A DNA stretch of 64,000 nucleotides from Camarhynchus parvulus (GCF_901933205.1 NC_044576.1:5613024-5677023), one strand, 5' to 3'; positions 38,901 to 50,505 are shown, counted from the stretch's first letter. A program made the numbers and translations. The notes: generated from the letters alone by a model not told the origin.

Positions 38901-39557
38901 ACAACGTCTATGAAAAAAATCAGAGGTGTCACTGCAGTTTACTCTTTCTCAAACATAACTTACACAACAGGTAACATGAAGCTTCTCGCCCTAAGAAAGT
39001 TTGCCTCTTGGCTTTCAAAAACTCGAGTTTATGAGTGCAGTACACGACAACACTGCCAATTTGCCAATCTATCTCTTCAGCTGATAAGCTACACTCAGCA
39101 CAGACCGCCATCTCACACTCGCAAGTATCCTTCTAGTCCTCTCAACTCTGCTAGAAGTTAAAAAGGAAAAGTTACGAGATTTTATAGGTTACTTTGGATC
39201 AATTTACAAGCAACGGCTGCAATTTGTGCGTGACAGGCACAAGCAGGGGGTGTTGGCTGGCTCCGCAGCCCCGGGAAACGTGCACTAAGAGCAGGAGACC
39301 CACATTATGGGTAACCACAACCCCGGTGCGGGTCCTGTGGGAGTTTCTGGGAGCACAAGGACTCTGAGGGACACGGACCCCCAAGGGGAGCGGGGAGCGC
39401 AGAGCACCCGCCTCAGGAGGCTGGGGAAAGGAGAAAAGGGACGCAGCTCCCCGCCCGCCGCTCATCGGGACCATCCCCGCCACGGGAAAATAAGCCTCCT
39501 CCCGCCGCCCCAGTCCGGCACTCACACGACCGCTCGGGAGATCATCCAGGACACCAT
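5884..39557 (-). CDS. REEP3: REEP3, receptor expression-enhancing protein 3 (complete, 8 coding exons)
   Basis: This is a complete spliced gene. The coding exons, in transcript order, are 39557-39526, 23251-23179, 19591-19515, 19019-18899, 16985-16872, 9424-9277, 6833-6682 and 5940-5884. Their lengths (32, 73, 77, 121, 114, 148, 152 and 57 nt) sum to 774 nt, giving 257 aa, against about 255 aa for mammalian REEP3 as I recall it. The protein starts [10 protein letters not shown]. Hydrophobic stretches lie near residues 8-25, 38-57 and 62-80, as expected for the hairpin membrane domain of the TB2/DP1/HVA22 family. The next part (about 102-150) is an amphipathic region containing [20 protein letters not shown]. 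The tail is hydrophilic and rich in Ser and Lys, and ends KRPAVYF. In other vertebrates REEP3 acts in the ER membrane, binds microtubules and helps clear ER from mitotic chromosomes. REEP4 is the nearest paralogue, but the exon 6-8 tail and the JMJD1C neighbour favour REEP3. Confidence 0.96.
5941..6681 (-). other. REEP3: REEP3 intron 7 (GC-AG, 741 nt)
   Basis: The donor is GCAAGT and the acceptor CTCCTCAG. I see no other feature in the intron. Confidence 0.93.
6682..6833 (-). CDS. REEP3: REEP3 coding exon 7 (followed by a GC donor)
   Basis: The exon completes Gly189 and encodes residues 190-239: an acidic stretch with [18 protein letters not shown], then [20 protein letters not shown]. The acceptor is TTCAAG. 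The exon ends AAAGAG and the intron starts GCAAGT, so this is a GC-AG intron. Using the GT four bases further in would shift the frame before exon 8. The basic RRTQSMKS part resembles the Ser-rich tail motif of REEP3 and REEP4. Confidence 0.95.
6834..9276 (-). other. REEP3: REEP3 intron 6
   Basis: The intron is 2,443 nt with a GTATGT donor and a TTCAAG acceptor. It is AT-rich and I recognise no repeat or RNA gene in it. Confidence 0.9.
9277..9424 (-). CDS. REEP3: REEP3 coding exon 6
   Basis: The exon encodes residues 140-188 ([20 protein letters not shown], then a Glu/Lys/Ser-rich linker ending STSESS) plus the first base of Gly189. The acceptor is TATTTCAG and the donor GTATGT. This is cytosolic tail and probably disordered. 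Confidence 0.96.
10091..10111. repeat. Perfect 9-bp hairpin
   Basis: The arms TTCCATATG and CATATGGAA surround a GAA loop. It lies in REEP3 intron 5. Confidence 0.7.
13532..13904 (-). mobile_element. Solo LTR of an endogenous retrovirus, ERVK-type
   Basis: The 373-bp element starts TG and ends CA, and is flanked by the 6-bp direct repeat CAGCCC at 13526-13531 and 13905-13910. A 6-bp target duplication fits class II (ERVK-like) elements. The body, with a CCAAT-type GATTGGTCTCATG, CCAATCACAG and CATGGAGTCAGA on the minus strand, resembles passerine LTRs I remember. I infer that sense is the minus strand, the same as REEP3. The poly(A) signal region reads ATAAAATAATTC and looks degenerate. No internal retroviral genes are present, so the provirus was probably lost by LTR recombination. 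Confidence 0.8.
16872..16985 (-). CDS. REEP3: REEP3 coding exon 5
   Basis: The exon encodes residues 102-139 ([20 protein letters not shown] then a Gly/Ala-rich amphipathic stretch ending VTAAVK). The acceptor is TTTTAG and the donor GTAAGC. It is phase 0 at both ends, with 38 whole codons. Confidence 0.96.
16986..18898 (-). other. REEP3: REEP3 intron 4
   Basis: The intron is 1,913 nt with a GTAAGA donor and a TTTTAG acceptor. It holds a 23-nt palindrome at 17992-18014. No other feature is seen. Confidence 0.9.
17992..18014. repeat. 23-nt palindrome
   Basis: Perfect 11-bp arms, TGCTTGCAGTA and TACTGCAAGCA, surround a single central C. It lies in REEP3 intron 4. Confidence 0.85.
18899..19019 (-). 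CDS. REEP3: REEP3 coding exon 4
   Basis: The exon completes Trp61 and encodes residues 62-101, starting [20 protein letters not shown] and ending [10 protein letters not shown]. It carries the third hydrophobic segment and the family's conserved SPYTKGA-type motif, here SPYTRGA. The acceptor is CTGTAG and the donor GTAAGA. Confidence 0.95.
19020..19514 (-). other. REEP3: REEP3 intron 3
   Basis: This is a short 495-nt intron with a GTAAGA donor and a CTGTAG acceptor. Nothing else is seen. Confidence 0.92.
19515..19591 (-). CDS. REEP3: REEP3 coding exon 3
   Basis: The exon encodes residues 36-60 ([20 protein letters not shown] then DLTVS) and two bases of Trp61. The acceptor is TTTCCAG and the donor GTAAGA. 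The second hydrophobic segment lies here. The end of the exon differs from the mammalian sequence I remember (VIETVADQTVAW) at several residues. Confidence 0.95.
19645..19671. repeat. 27-nt palindrome next to REEP3 exon 3
   Basis: Perfect 13-bp arms, AACACACTGTACA and TGTACAGTGTGTT, surround a single C. On the REEP3 transcript it sits about 54-80 nt upstream of the exon 3 acceptor. Confidence 0.88.
19965..20025. repeat. Low-complexity A/C tract
   Basis: The tract is built of AAACAAACAAAAAGCC and CAAACCAAACC-like units within REEP3 intron 2. Confidence 0.75.
23179..23251 (-). CDS. REEP3: REEP3 coding exon 2
   Basis: The exon completes Val11 and encodes residues 12-35 ([20 protein letters not shown] then VKEY), the first membrane segment and the loop after it. 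The acceptor is CCAATAG and the donor GTGAGT. It ends in phase 0. Confidence 0.95.
26301..26364. repeat. Perfect 32-bp tandem duplication
   Basis: Copies at 26301-26332 and 26333-26364 are identical. Each begins CAGTAGGAATATGTACCTAC and ends TTGAGTGG. Perfect identity suggests a recent event. Confidence 0.95.
27088..27344 (-). mobile_element. Avian LTR fragment, probably ERVL-type, internally deleted
   Basis: On the minus strand it starts TGTATTGGGTTTGTGTG. It contains CCTGATTTGATTGGTAATAG, the run CTTATCTCTCCCCACAGCC, and near its end TTTGGTGGGCACCTGG. These match an abundant avian LTR as I remember it, but a middle part of the consensus seems missing. Neither a clean CA end nor a target duplication is clear, so the low-coordinate boundary is approximate and the family name uncertain. 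Confidence 0.5.
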
Positions 39558-39780
39558 CGCGGCGGCGGCAGCAACGCGTCCCCTCAGCCGGCCGGGCCGC
39601 AATGGCCGCAGCCCTGCCGCGCCCCGCCCGCCCCATTGGCTCGGGGCTGCGCGCCTGCGCCCTGCGGCCGCGCGGGCGGGGCGGGAGCGGAGCGGGGCCC
39701 GAGGGAGAACTCGGCGCGGCGTGAGGGGATCGGGGCCGGCGGCTGGGGAACGTGTGTGTCTGCTCCTGCCTCTTCATCCA
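39400..39780. promoter_or_regulatory. CpG island, REEP3 promoter
   Basis: This dense GC/CpG segment covers REEP3 exon 1 and upstream. On the minus strand it has a CCAAT box (39639-39635), GC boxes (39634-39621) and a GCGCAGGCGC motif resembling an NRF1 site (39660-39651). There is no TATA box. The REEP3 start site is probably between 39560 and 39620. As a CpG island it may also fire toward the plus strand. Confidence 0.8.
39526..39557 (-). CDS. REEP3: REEP3 coding exon 1
   Basis: The exon encodes residues 1-10 ([10 protein letters not shown]) and the first two bases of Val11. The donor is GTGAGT, directly after the coding bases GT at 39526-39527. The ATG lies inside the CpG island, preceded by a run of GCC repeats. 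Confidence 0.95.
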
Positions 39781-42700
39781 GGACCTGTCTGAGCAGCCAT
39801 CCTAGACCCCCACACGGATACAGCCTTTGCAAAGCACCTGGAAGACAGAGGAACAGATAGAAGTCATTAAGATTGCAGTAAGGCACTTTCTCCTCGCCGC
39901 CCCTATTTGACACACAGTGACCAACTCTAGCAATAAGAGGGGTGGGATGCTCCCCCCGTGCCTTGGTCTTTGCCCGTGTGCTCGCAATGCTGTAGGATGT
40001 TTGGTAAGCCAGAACATCCGTGTGGTTTATTGAAGTCACCTCAGGCTGGCCTGCTGCCCCGGAGCGTGCCGAGCCGCTCGTGTGCTGGAGGGGTGGGTAA
40101 GGCTGCTGTGTCCCCCGGGGACAGCGGTGGAGCCCTGCCGTGAGCACAGTGCGGGGCCAGCCCGCTCCTGGGCTCCTGCACCCCCCTGGAGCACTGGGAG
40201 AAGGTGCCTCTCCTCTATGCTCACTGACAGAACCAAAGAGTGTTTAAGGTCACCTCCTTAGGTGCGCCACACAGACTGCTACATGCAGTTGATCCAAAAC
40301 TGCACATAACCGGGAAGATACACGTGGAAGGATTAGTGCTTGTCTGCCTTGTTACTTTGTTTCTTCCCTTAACCATCTTTTTTACCGGCTGCTGCCCAAC
40401 ACCTGACAGCAAGCAAGATGATCCACGGTGTAACCCAGTCCAGGTACTCTTGCCAAAGTCATGGTCTGGCAGGCTGGGACATGCAGGAGAAGCTGATTGC
40501 TTCCTGATACCTTAGTTAATTCATCTCTGCATATTAGTTTTACACTTCCTGCAGAACTGTCTGCACACATAAAAGAACAATATTTTCCTGAAACTGACTG
40601 CTTTATCTTTTCTCAGAAGACCAGGTTGTATGAAGTACTGCCTGAGCCACCGCTGAAAACATTCCATTTTACTCTTGTGATTTCAAGAAGTGTAACAGAG
40701 CAATATCCAAAGTGATAGATGTCGATGCTACTGAACATGCCACTCAGAGCTAAGGTAGGGAAAGAGCAGATTACAGTTTCAGCACCATTCCTGTTGCCTC
40801 TCACAGTAAATGACATGCCAAAGTCAGCGTCACAATCTCTAGAAGAAATTAATACTTTAACATATCTTTAAATGCAGATAATACAGTGCCCTGCCTTTCT
40901 GCCATACAGAAAGAAGAGCTTAATCTGCGTAACCTACTGTCTTATTCAGATGAGAGGTGCCAGGTAAATGCAGGATGGTTTCTGTTCCACCAGAATTCCT
41001 CACCTCCTCCCACTACTAAAACCCAGCCACTGGCATCTCCACTCCCTTCAAACACACCACACACAGCCAAAAGGAGGGAAAGAAAGAGGGAAAATAAACA
41101 ATTGTGGAACATTTCAACAGTGTTTGAAAACTGTTGTTATAGTTGTACACTGTGAAATTTGAAGCCTGAAATGAGAAAGCAGACAACGTAGAAGGAAATT
41201 ATTTTTAACCATGTAAAAATTCTTGCAAACAATGATACTGCCCATCTTGGGTGTCTCCTCACACTGACTTTTGTAGGGGGTTACTGATGCAGGAAGAGGT
41301 AGAGAGGAATTTGTTTGTGAACAATTTAAAGTACACCACTCATCAATCTTATTTTTGAAACAGGCCTAACCTGAAAACATTCTTCCTTTCATTCAATGAA
41401 AGGAGAAATCCGAACCACTGCTTCTGTGCTCTTTGAATAACAAACCTCTCCAGTGGTAGACTGGGCAGAGGAAATTCACACAGCAGAGCATTTGTAATAT
41501 AAATTACCTGGCAGAGATTACATTTTAGGCTCCAGTTCTGTAAACTCCTGCTGCCTGCCTGACGCTCCACTGAAGTTTGTAGCATTCCAGTCCATTTAGA
41601 GCAAACTGAAAGATGAGAGCCCTAGTTCACAGCATGTGAAATTAAGTATACAATACATTTCTTTACTGCAAGCAATTATGTTTGGTACTAGCTCAGAGAA
41701 CCATTCCAGGAAAAGACTTACACTCTTTTTTTACTGTCTCAGATTGTATATACAATAATTCTGTAGCTGCATAATTTATTTTATATGGAATATGTTTATA
41801 CAAAATAAAAAGTGGTTTTCCTCTAAGAGACATTTATTTCTCTTGTGTTTGTTACCATGGTGATACTGTCTGTGTTGGAAAGCTAAATTTACATTTAAAG
41901 AGACATTTTTTAAAAGGGTAAAGGCAGATGGCTCCTAAGAGTAATTTATCTTGCTCAGAAGATTACGATTTATTTCACAGAATGTTTTGAGACTTAATTC
42001 AGTGCACAAGCTGGGTGGTGGTTGCTGAGCCCTCAGCAGACAGGCACAGGGATGCCCCATGAACTTCCCTGTATTCCAGCTCACACATAATGCTAATCCA
42101 TGCTCCTGCATGGCAGAAACACAGGGAGCAGCACAGCAATTAAATCCATGCCATGCACTTAGTCAAACCTGGTGTGTCTTACTCATACGTCTGTCTATTT
42201 CTGTCTAAGGAGGAGACTTACATGTATCTCATTATGGGATATTTTTAACACCCCTTCCAAAAGCCACTTAATATAGTTAAAAGTTGCTTTAAATCATTTT
42301 AACAGTGGTTGGAAAATTGTTTGTAAAGGCCACCTAACTTCTTTGATATAATACAATGTATGTATACAAACATCAACATGGAGCTTTCACCTCTTTTACA
42401 GGTAAACAAACATTTCAATTACATTGCAGCTGTGCAATCAGTGAATGAGCAACCTTTAGGAAGACACAAGCTAGTCTGTGACAGAGGGATTCAGTTCCCT
42501 GCAGTACAAGGATATCTATGTTGTCTCCCCAAAGACAACACCACTTGCATCACATAGGTTAAAAATACACATAGGTTGATCACAGGGATGGGTTTTTCAT
42601 AGCTTCACTGTTTTATATTCATCTATCCTAGATGAGCCTCAAATCTAGAATATTTTGAAAAAAATAGAGATTTCTTTCAGTCCTGATCATACCACATATG

Positions 42701-45700
42701 TTTGTAATTTTGGGACCAGAACACAGATTATGCCAGTTTATCTGTTAAAACAGCAATAGAGAATGGGTGAGAATTACTATTTCTTACAACACTCTAATGA
42801 TGTTATTACCCTGATTATTAATTAATATGGCTGAAATGTACAGTTTATGCTACCTTCAAGTATTTAACTCTTCATCTACCTTTCCTATGCATGAAGCAGC
42901 AGCAAAGGTAAGCTCTGATCTCTAGATAAAAAGCCCTTCTGCCCTAATGGGCTTTAATTTGAAAGTGAATGTTGGGCAATGCTATGGATGTTTTAGGAAA
43001 TCAAAGCAGCTGGAGCTTTTGCTCGGAATTCTGGACGTGCCACTTCTTGCTCACACCTATTTCAGCCTACCAGCACAGCATCTTGCTGAGGAACATGGCA
43101 GAGCCAGTTGCTGTCTAATAGTGGTGTCTTAAGTTTTTTTATTCCAGCACACAGACAGAATGCTAACAGGCCATAAGTTTATTTCTTTCAGGAATGTTTG
43201 TGTGAAATTTATTAACATTCCAAATTAGGAATGTAAAGCACCCAACTTAATGAAAAAGCAAAGTTTCAAATGGATGTTTCTACCTTTTTTTTTTTATTTG
43301 GTTTAACCACTATTGTTCTCAGTTCTATTACAGTCTAACATTCCTTTTAAAGCTCTTGCTTCAATATTAATAAGTAGAAACCTTAGGTTTTGAATAATTT
43401 CTTTCCCTCATGTTTACAGATATACAAGTGCAAAACCTGAAAACACACAAACTGCAACATGTTATAAAATTCGTGGTTTAAGGCATTTCTTGATGGCAGT
43501 TTCCTGACTTTCAGGGGCCTGACAATTACAGTTAGTACTGAATTTTACGCAAAATAGAATTTGGAATTAAAAATGCATCTACCTAGAGTTGTAGGATGAC
43601 TGCACTGTGTAGTAGAGGGGAATCCTTGCAAGCAGAGGAATTAGCAAATGCAGCAGGCCCAGAGACTTTTTTACAAGACTATGAAAGAATGATGTCTAGC
43701 ACTGTTAATTCCGTGAGTTGTAGGTCAGGAAAAGCAGATAAGGCTGAGACAGAACTGAAAGCAACTCAGAACAGCCCTATCAATATAAAGCCAAAGCATT
43801 TTCATCACTCCAGCACTAGCCTGTTTTGACTGCAGCAGTCAACTCAGACAGAATCCAATTAATCTTATAAGCACAAATATTAAAAGGGCACTATACTTAC
43901 TATTTTAAAGAAAACTTAGCATGCTGTGAAAAGGTTTATCATGCAACTGCTGATTGGTTTTATCAATTTTTAATGGGTTGCAATGGGTTAAGTGCCCCCA
44001 GTTCTTTCTTACCAGAAACATAAAAGCAAACCCATTAGGATTTTTTTTTCTGAAGGGAAATGTGATCTGAAGCGGAAGGGGAAAGTTCAGAACAGCTCCA
44101 TCTGAGACTTTCTCCTGGCAGCAGTTGTACGTCCATCCTACCTTATTGCTTCCATTTGCAGTTGAAAGCATTTAAAATGTGGCCCCCACAAGGGCAAGCT
44201 GAGGCAACAGAGGAGCTTATTTCCAGCCCAGGAGGCTCTCACAAAGCCACTCTGTACCTGTCACTTCCCCGCTTCTGTGTTGATAAGCTATAGGCAGAAA
44301 TGTCTGACGTACTGCATGTGGACCTTCAAACATTGCCCTGTAGGTAAGTGTAACCATACCAGTACATCTCACTAGGGCAGTCCAGTGGAGAGGTCTGTAT
44401 AGTTATTTCTCCCATGTTCCCATTGTGTGGGGGAGTGACATTAAAGCTGTTAACTTGTTCAAAAGCTGCACCTGAACATTTCAGTAAATATACACCTCCC
44501 TCATGAGAGCAGACCCATTTGAAATGGTGAGCTACACATAATCTGGCATCTGACGAGCCACTCTTTGGGATTTGAAATCTGTATACAGAGACAGACACCA
44601 AAGCCATATTATTCCTTCCTGTCTGGGCAGTATCATCTCAGCTATATTCCATCACTACTTGTGATGCATCACATTTAATAATTATAGCAATCTGTTGGAG
44701 ATTGTTTCTAAATACACCTTCTGCTTTTGATGTTTCTGACCCCTGTGGAAAGCTTATGTTATTTTATAGTCTGCTGACTAAGCTCATGTGCACACCAGCT
44801 GCATTTTATCAGGGAACAATGATTGCCTTTTGAACCGACTGATGGATTTTACCTAAAACGAAGAGGAGCTATACCTTCTTTGGCAACACTTGGAATGGTG
44901 TTCAGCACAATCTCTATTTGCACAATGTCATAGTCTCCAGCTAAACAGTGCTTGTTCAACATTTCCACCAGCCCAAAAGAGGTGGAAAAAACATATATTA
45001 GAAACAGAAAGGACCCCAAGTTTTTCTGCTGCATAAGAAAACAAGGATCACCCCGTCATTTGGAAAGATGTCTTGTCCTACCTGTTCCTAAATCCTTTCA
45101 ACAGCATTTACACACCTTTTCTTAACTATGCTTACTAGTCCTTCATTATCCTGCTGGGAAGCTTTTCCTTGTATCAAAGTTAAGCTGAGTCACGGAGTAT
45201 TCAGCAGTTTTTATCCTGCCTCTCCCAAGTATGGAAGGAAAAGTGTTAATTTCCTTTGCAGCAACTTCAAAAACTAAACCAAATACTTATGTATCAAATC
45301 TTCCTTGGAATAAAGAATTCCTTATGGGATATTTTCTCATCCTTTTGATTCCTTTTCTCACCCAACTTTCTTGAAATGCAGAGCCCAAACCCATACACAG
45401 TTTCAGAGGAGAATAATCAGCACCAAGAGCTGAAGGACTACCTCGTACATTATCCAGCAACTCGAAAGGCTGCCAGCAAAGGACACCAGGCTATCAGGTT
45501 TCCCTTTTCTTCTTTCCCACACTCTCAGGGCAGCACAGCATGATTAGCTGGGACAGATACTCAGGGGAAACTCTGCTGTGAGGCAGGATGGCAACGGTCA
45601 TGTGCAGCCCCAAGTTAGCCTTTAGCCAGCTGACCCCACTCTGCTTTGCTTTCTCATTCAAAGACAGGTCTGCTCAAAACTGCTGACCAACAAATGCATT

Positions 45701-45834
45701 TAAGGAAGCTGTTTTATTAAACAATATCCTGATTTGTTTTTCCCTTGGAGCTATGCTTTCTGTCTTCTCATTACTTGGGTTCCTTTTCCCCCCCAAGAAG
45801 TGTTATCACTCTGCATTCTCCCCTGAACTGGGGA

Positions 45835-45955
45835 AAAGGTCTCTCTAGACTTTAAGACTGGAAGGGAATATCAAATCATTTCATCCAACTTAAACCCAAG
45901 ACACAGAATCATTAATTCATGTGTTGTGTCAGATAACCTTTGTTTCCTAGAAGCG
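45835..45955 (-). mobile_element. Old CR1-like LINE 3' fragment
   Basis: The text CTAGACTTTAAGACTGGAAG and the following ATCATTTCATCCAACTT resemble the reverse complement of the 3' end of ancient CR1 families. It is strongly diverged, with approximate ends. Confidence 0.4.
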
Positions 45956-48900
45956 GTGCTGCCAACAAAGGCTATTGATTTGAAGGCATCAGAACATTGA
46001 TTTTTTTTTTAATTTTCACCAGTCTTTTTTTCCCTCTTGAAAACTAGGCCCATGCTTTTAAATTTTGAATTTGCCTTTAGTTTCCAGTTTAGGTTCCTGC
46101 TATGCTTTAAGCGATTGATTAGAGATGTCTTTCTCACTCATTATGCCTCCACAAGGATTAATGCATGCATAAGGCACATATCAGTCTCTTGATCAATTAA
46201 ACTGCAAGTTTCTTTGAATGTTTTTTGGTTGTTTTTCTTTAGTCCCTAAATGCTTTATGGTAGATTTCTAGCTCTAACCCCAAATTTGTCCAGCATTTTC
46301 CTATGCTGAACTCTGTAACCACATTTCTGTTAACTCTACGAACTTTCTGTTTGAGTGGCATAAGATAATAAATCTGCCACCCTCTTTTGTTCTCATTAAC
46401 AGAGAAAACAATGTTCTTGGGTGCTCTTTTTCAGTTGTTTGTCCTCTGATCCAGGCACCTGCCTTGCATGCTGCTTTTCAAACTCCTGGCTACCAGTCTG
46501 AATGTTTTGTTGTCTGTTCTTGGAGGCCTCACCTAACACAGGAAAAATTACTTTCCTTTCAGAGCCCAGGTTAATAAACATTTGCACTAAGATGCTGTTC
46601 TCCCTTACTGGAAGTTAAGTGAGTTAGCACAAGACTTCCCAAGATTCTTCAAAGAAAGGGGATGGACCCCAAAGGCATGGCTGGATAGGAGCACCCAGGT
46701 CTCCTCACTCCTGCAAGCACAAGGATGACTCCTGCTGTGCCACCTGACTGCCCTCCCTTCCTTCCCACCTCTGAAAAAGCCTCCCAGGCATGTCCTGAGG
46801 TGCAAAATCAAAGCACATTTCTGTAATATATATATCACAATCATACAAGAGTGTGCAGTAGATCAACAGCAAAACAGGATCAACAGCCCTTATACAGTCT
46901 CTAACTTGCAATTTGCAAAGCTTCTAGAGGCATCATTCATTTCCACCCTGCAAAAACAAATACTTGCTTCTTGCTATGCAGAGTGACTCAAGTCAGCACT
47001 GAAGAAAATAAAGATTACCTAGAAAAAAAGAAGTTGGCACTTCTGTTTGCTTTCTTGTTCAACATTGCCAAAGCCAGCAGATATACACAGCAAAATGTCT
47101 CTCTTAGTCCACAGGCTCCTACACAGAAACCATTTGTTTCTGCCTCAAAAGGATTTTTCCCATCTTCTGTGGCAAGGAAGTCACCCTTGAGTTTTCTCCT
47201 CTGTTATTTGAGTAGAACATTACCAGCCAACAGAAAACATTCCCATGTAGTCTGGTATCCTTAGACTATGACTGCAAGCTGTTTAATACATTAGCAATAA
47301 TTGTCAAAGGTTTGACGCCTCCCTGGGGAGCAGCAGGAGGTTTGCACATGGATTTTGTGCACTGCCAGATATCCCTATCAGTGTGTGTTACTACCCACTC
47401 AGAAGGCAGCCTGAAGAAGTGTCTCTCATACTCAAAACTCTGCCACCTTTGCATTCCAACTAGCCTTTTAGTTCTGAGCAAAGTTGACTCTGAGAAGAGG
47501 AGCACAGACAGTCTTTCAGCCTGTCTAGACAGTCTGGATGCTGAATGTTTAATAGCCTGGTATAGCATAGTTGGACTAGAGCAGTAGAAAGTGATGAAGG
47601 CAGGAAAAACAATAGGCAGAACTTCTGGTTTAACAGGCATAAATGCACTGTGTCTGCAGCTGCTCTGAGCCGGTAGCCTGCAGGAGGCTAGGAAAAAAAT
47701 CATCCTCTTTATGTCAAACACACTCTGTCTAGACAAACCAGAGCTTCACCTTTTTTGCATAGCCTCTGTCTCCCAGAATTGGCTAGAAATAACTGTTAGA
47801 CATCAAAATCTACACAAAAGGCACTCTCCAGCAAGACAAAAATGAGAATCAGTAGCTGGTTTGTTTGGGCTTCCTTTCACACAATATTAATGTACAGACA
47901 CAGTTCTTCCACATACTCTTTTGTCATCCTCTCTCATTTTGGAAAAGAATCCATCAAGATACATGAAACCTAAATAAAAAAAACCCTGACAAAACTAAAG
48001 TGCAACCTAAAATTCAGGACCTTCAGCAGCTGATCTCTGGAGTACTTAGGACCATGAATTACACAAATGATGGATGCTCCTCAATTAAATGAGCACCAAT
48101 CGTGGATAGCTGAATTAAAAATAAAGTCACCTTTTATGGTTTTGGATGGCTTTAATGTTTATGGTTGACCCACTGGGTTCATCAGCATAAAACAAGTACT
48201 CAAGTTTAACCATCCTTAGTATGGAACAAGTCTTGTAGCTTATGCAAATGCTGGAAGGAAGACATGAATACCTTTCCTCACTTTATTTCCCTGCAGGTGA
48301 GCTGCATCACAACTGTGAGTGCCACTAAATCTCTCTTGTATCAATTAGTTCAGTCATCAATTGGTTCAGCAGTTATCAAACAAGGGTGCTTTCAGACCCT
48401 TTTTTTGTCTCAAGAAAGTTAACTTAAGCAATATGAAACACAAGTGTTAAATTGCTAGGTTGTAAGTTAGAGGGCTCAAAGTAGTTTATGATGTAAGAAA
48501 ATTGGAGTCAACACAAGGCTCTGAGGTGGTACTTATTGCAACCATTTCCTTGAACTTCCATTTCATCTTTCCATTGACATTCATTGCAAACAAGAAAGAC
48601 AGTGGATTTGCATTACATTTGGGCATATGAGAGTCACAAATTACAGATTTAAGAAGAGTCATTTAAGGCCTCCTCCTGGAAAGGGAACATCTCTCCCCAG
48701 CCCAGCCATGCAGGCTGGCTCATCACCTGCCTTGGACCTTGACCTTTCTGAATCATGTCAATGCTGTGTGCAGTCAAGTCTGCTTCAGGTAAATAACCAC
48801 TGGGATTACAGAGCCATCAGCCATGGCTTGCTGGCCTTTTCTGAAGCCCATGTTGATGCAGTGCTTTTAAACACAGGCCAGACCATGCTGGGGAATATTC

Positions 48901-49111
48901 TGCATAATACATTCTCATGATTACAATTGCAACTTGATGTTTTGTAATTTGGGGTCATCTTTTTAAGATATGGTCAAATAATGAATATTCACAGGTAGCT
49001 ACTGCTGCAACTTAGCAATACCAAAGCAAAGTTCTGGGAACATCATTTTGATCAAAAGTGAAAAGATGAAAGGGAGGAGGGATATAGAGCACCAAGAGAA
49101 GATATAGCTTC

Positions 49112-49176
49112 AGTTACTTTAATTTCACCTTTAATTTAATTTAAGTTACTTTAATTTTGCCTCACTTAAGTTACTT
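49112..49176. repeat. Degenerate AT-rich tandem motif
   Basis: AGTTACTTTAATTT occurs at 49112 and, as AAGTTACTTTAATTT, at about 49144. TAAGTTACTT recurs near 49167. It is a small local duplication with drift. Confidence 0.55.
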
Positions 49177-50224
49177 CTAATATTTAAGATAAAAAGTATT
49201 TTGGTTTCATATTCTGAAAGTAGAATCAGTATCTAAATGCAGAAAGGGTGGCACAGTACTCCTGCTGGGACCCAGTAGGTTCTTGGTTTAGGACTCAACA
49301 GCAAGAGCAAGCCCATCTTCAGACCACTCACTGAAAGGAAGCAGCTCTTCTGCAGATCTGTACAGTGTGTTCATAGTGCATGGAAACACCTGCACATACC
49401 TTACTAAAATTTCTTCAGCAGGTCTTGTGTTATGAGCATTTTTTAATATTAAAAATCTGCACATGCTAAAGTAGATTGATCCCTTGGATTCTTGCATATC
49501 ATCCTACAAAATAGTATGGAACAGGACCAGATAAGCTCCTGTATAGATAAAAATTCAAAAATACTAATTTCTCTGAATAGAAGTTCCAGGTTCGAAAGTC
49601 ATGTGCAACAGGAAAACAATGATACAAAATGTGATTGAGCATCAGTTACCCTGGGAAAAACAGCAATGCAGATACCTGCAACTACTGAGGACTAAGAACA
49701 TCTTTCTCCACTAATGCTTTCCAAAACTGTTTTTCCCAATTCAGTCATGTTTACTGTCAGTGGTGCTTCAGCTACAGAGTACATGCTTTTCTAAGTTTTA
49801 CCTGCAATTGGGACTTACCTCAGTGAGAAAAAAGTCTCCCTTGTTTGTACACTAGAGTAGCTGGTGCTTGCATTCAGAGTTTATTTACTGAAGACAGACG
49901 TTTTCTGTTGGCTGAACTTCAGCCAACTGGGCAAGAAGAACCAATTTCTGCATCTGCCTTTTCCAGTAGGCACTACAGGAACAAAATCAAGGATACAAAT
50001 TAGGAAGCAGGTCCCAGCACTTATGGGATGGGATTCTGTGGAAGGTAACTTAGGGAGAGGGAGGACAGAGAATTGGATTCCTTTTGTGCCTCAAAATCAA
50101 TAACAAATGTACCATACAAATTTGGTGCTAATCAGAGTGGTATTTATATAAATAGCTGGAATTTATATAAAATAAATAGCTACCATTTATCCAAATGGCT
50201 GCTGAAATCTTTTTCGAAGACAAA

Positions 50225-50505
50225 ACAGAGGAGACACCTTTTCACAGTGGTGCCCAGGGAAAGGGCAAGAGGCAATGAGCACAGGCTGAAATACAGGAAA
50301 TTCCATTTGAACTTAAGAAAATACTTTTTCCACTATGATAGATTACACAGAGAGACACAAGTCTCCAGCCTTGAAGAAATATTTAAAGCTTGGCCGGACG
50401 TGGCCCCAAGGAGCCTGCTGTAGGTGGCCCTGCTCTGAGCAGGGAGGGGTCAGAGCAGACAATGTCCAGAGGTTCCTTCCAGCCTCGGCTAGTTCATGAC
50501 TCCAA
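50225..50505 (+). mobile_element. Truncated CR1 LINE 3' end
   Basis: Diagnostic CR1 phrases appear in order: CACAGTGGTGCCCAGGG, CAAGAGGCAATGAGCACAGG, ACAGGAAATTCCATTTGAAC, GTAGGTGGCCCTGCTCTGAG and CCAGAGGTTCCTTCCAGCC. The part that should read '...actggaacaggttgcccag...' in the middle is missing, so it is internally deleted. It reads in CR1 sense on the plus strand. Confidence 0.85.

Larger units (their letters stand above)
23252..39525 (-). other. REEP3: REEP3 intron 1
   Basis: The intron is 16.3 kb with a GTGAGT donor and an ATAG acceptor. It holds a 32-bp tandem duplication (26301-26364) and an internally deleted ERVL-like LTR (about 27088-27344). The rest is AT-rich sequence in which I see no gene. 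Confidence 0.9.

Noticed and set aside
39199..39777. 192-codon minus-strand open frame over the REEP3 island
   Set aside because: The real REEP3 start ([10 protein letters not shown]) and its donor lie inside it in another frame; the long frame is a GC effect.
49580..49600. GGTTCGAAAG, resembling a tRNA or SINE B box
   Set aside because: No A box at the right distance and no cloverleaf can be drawn.
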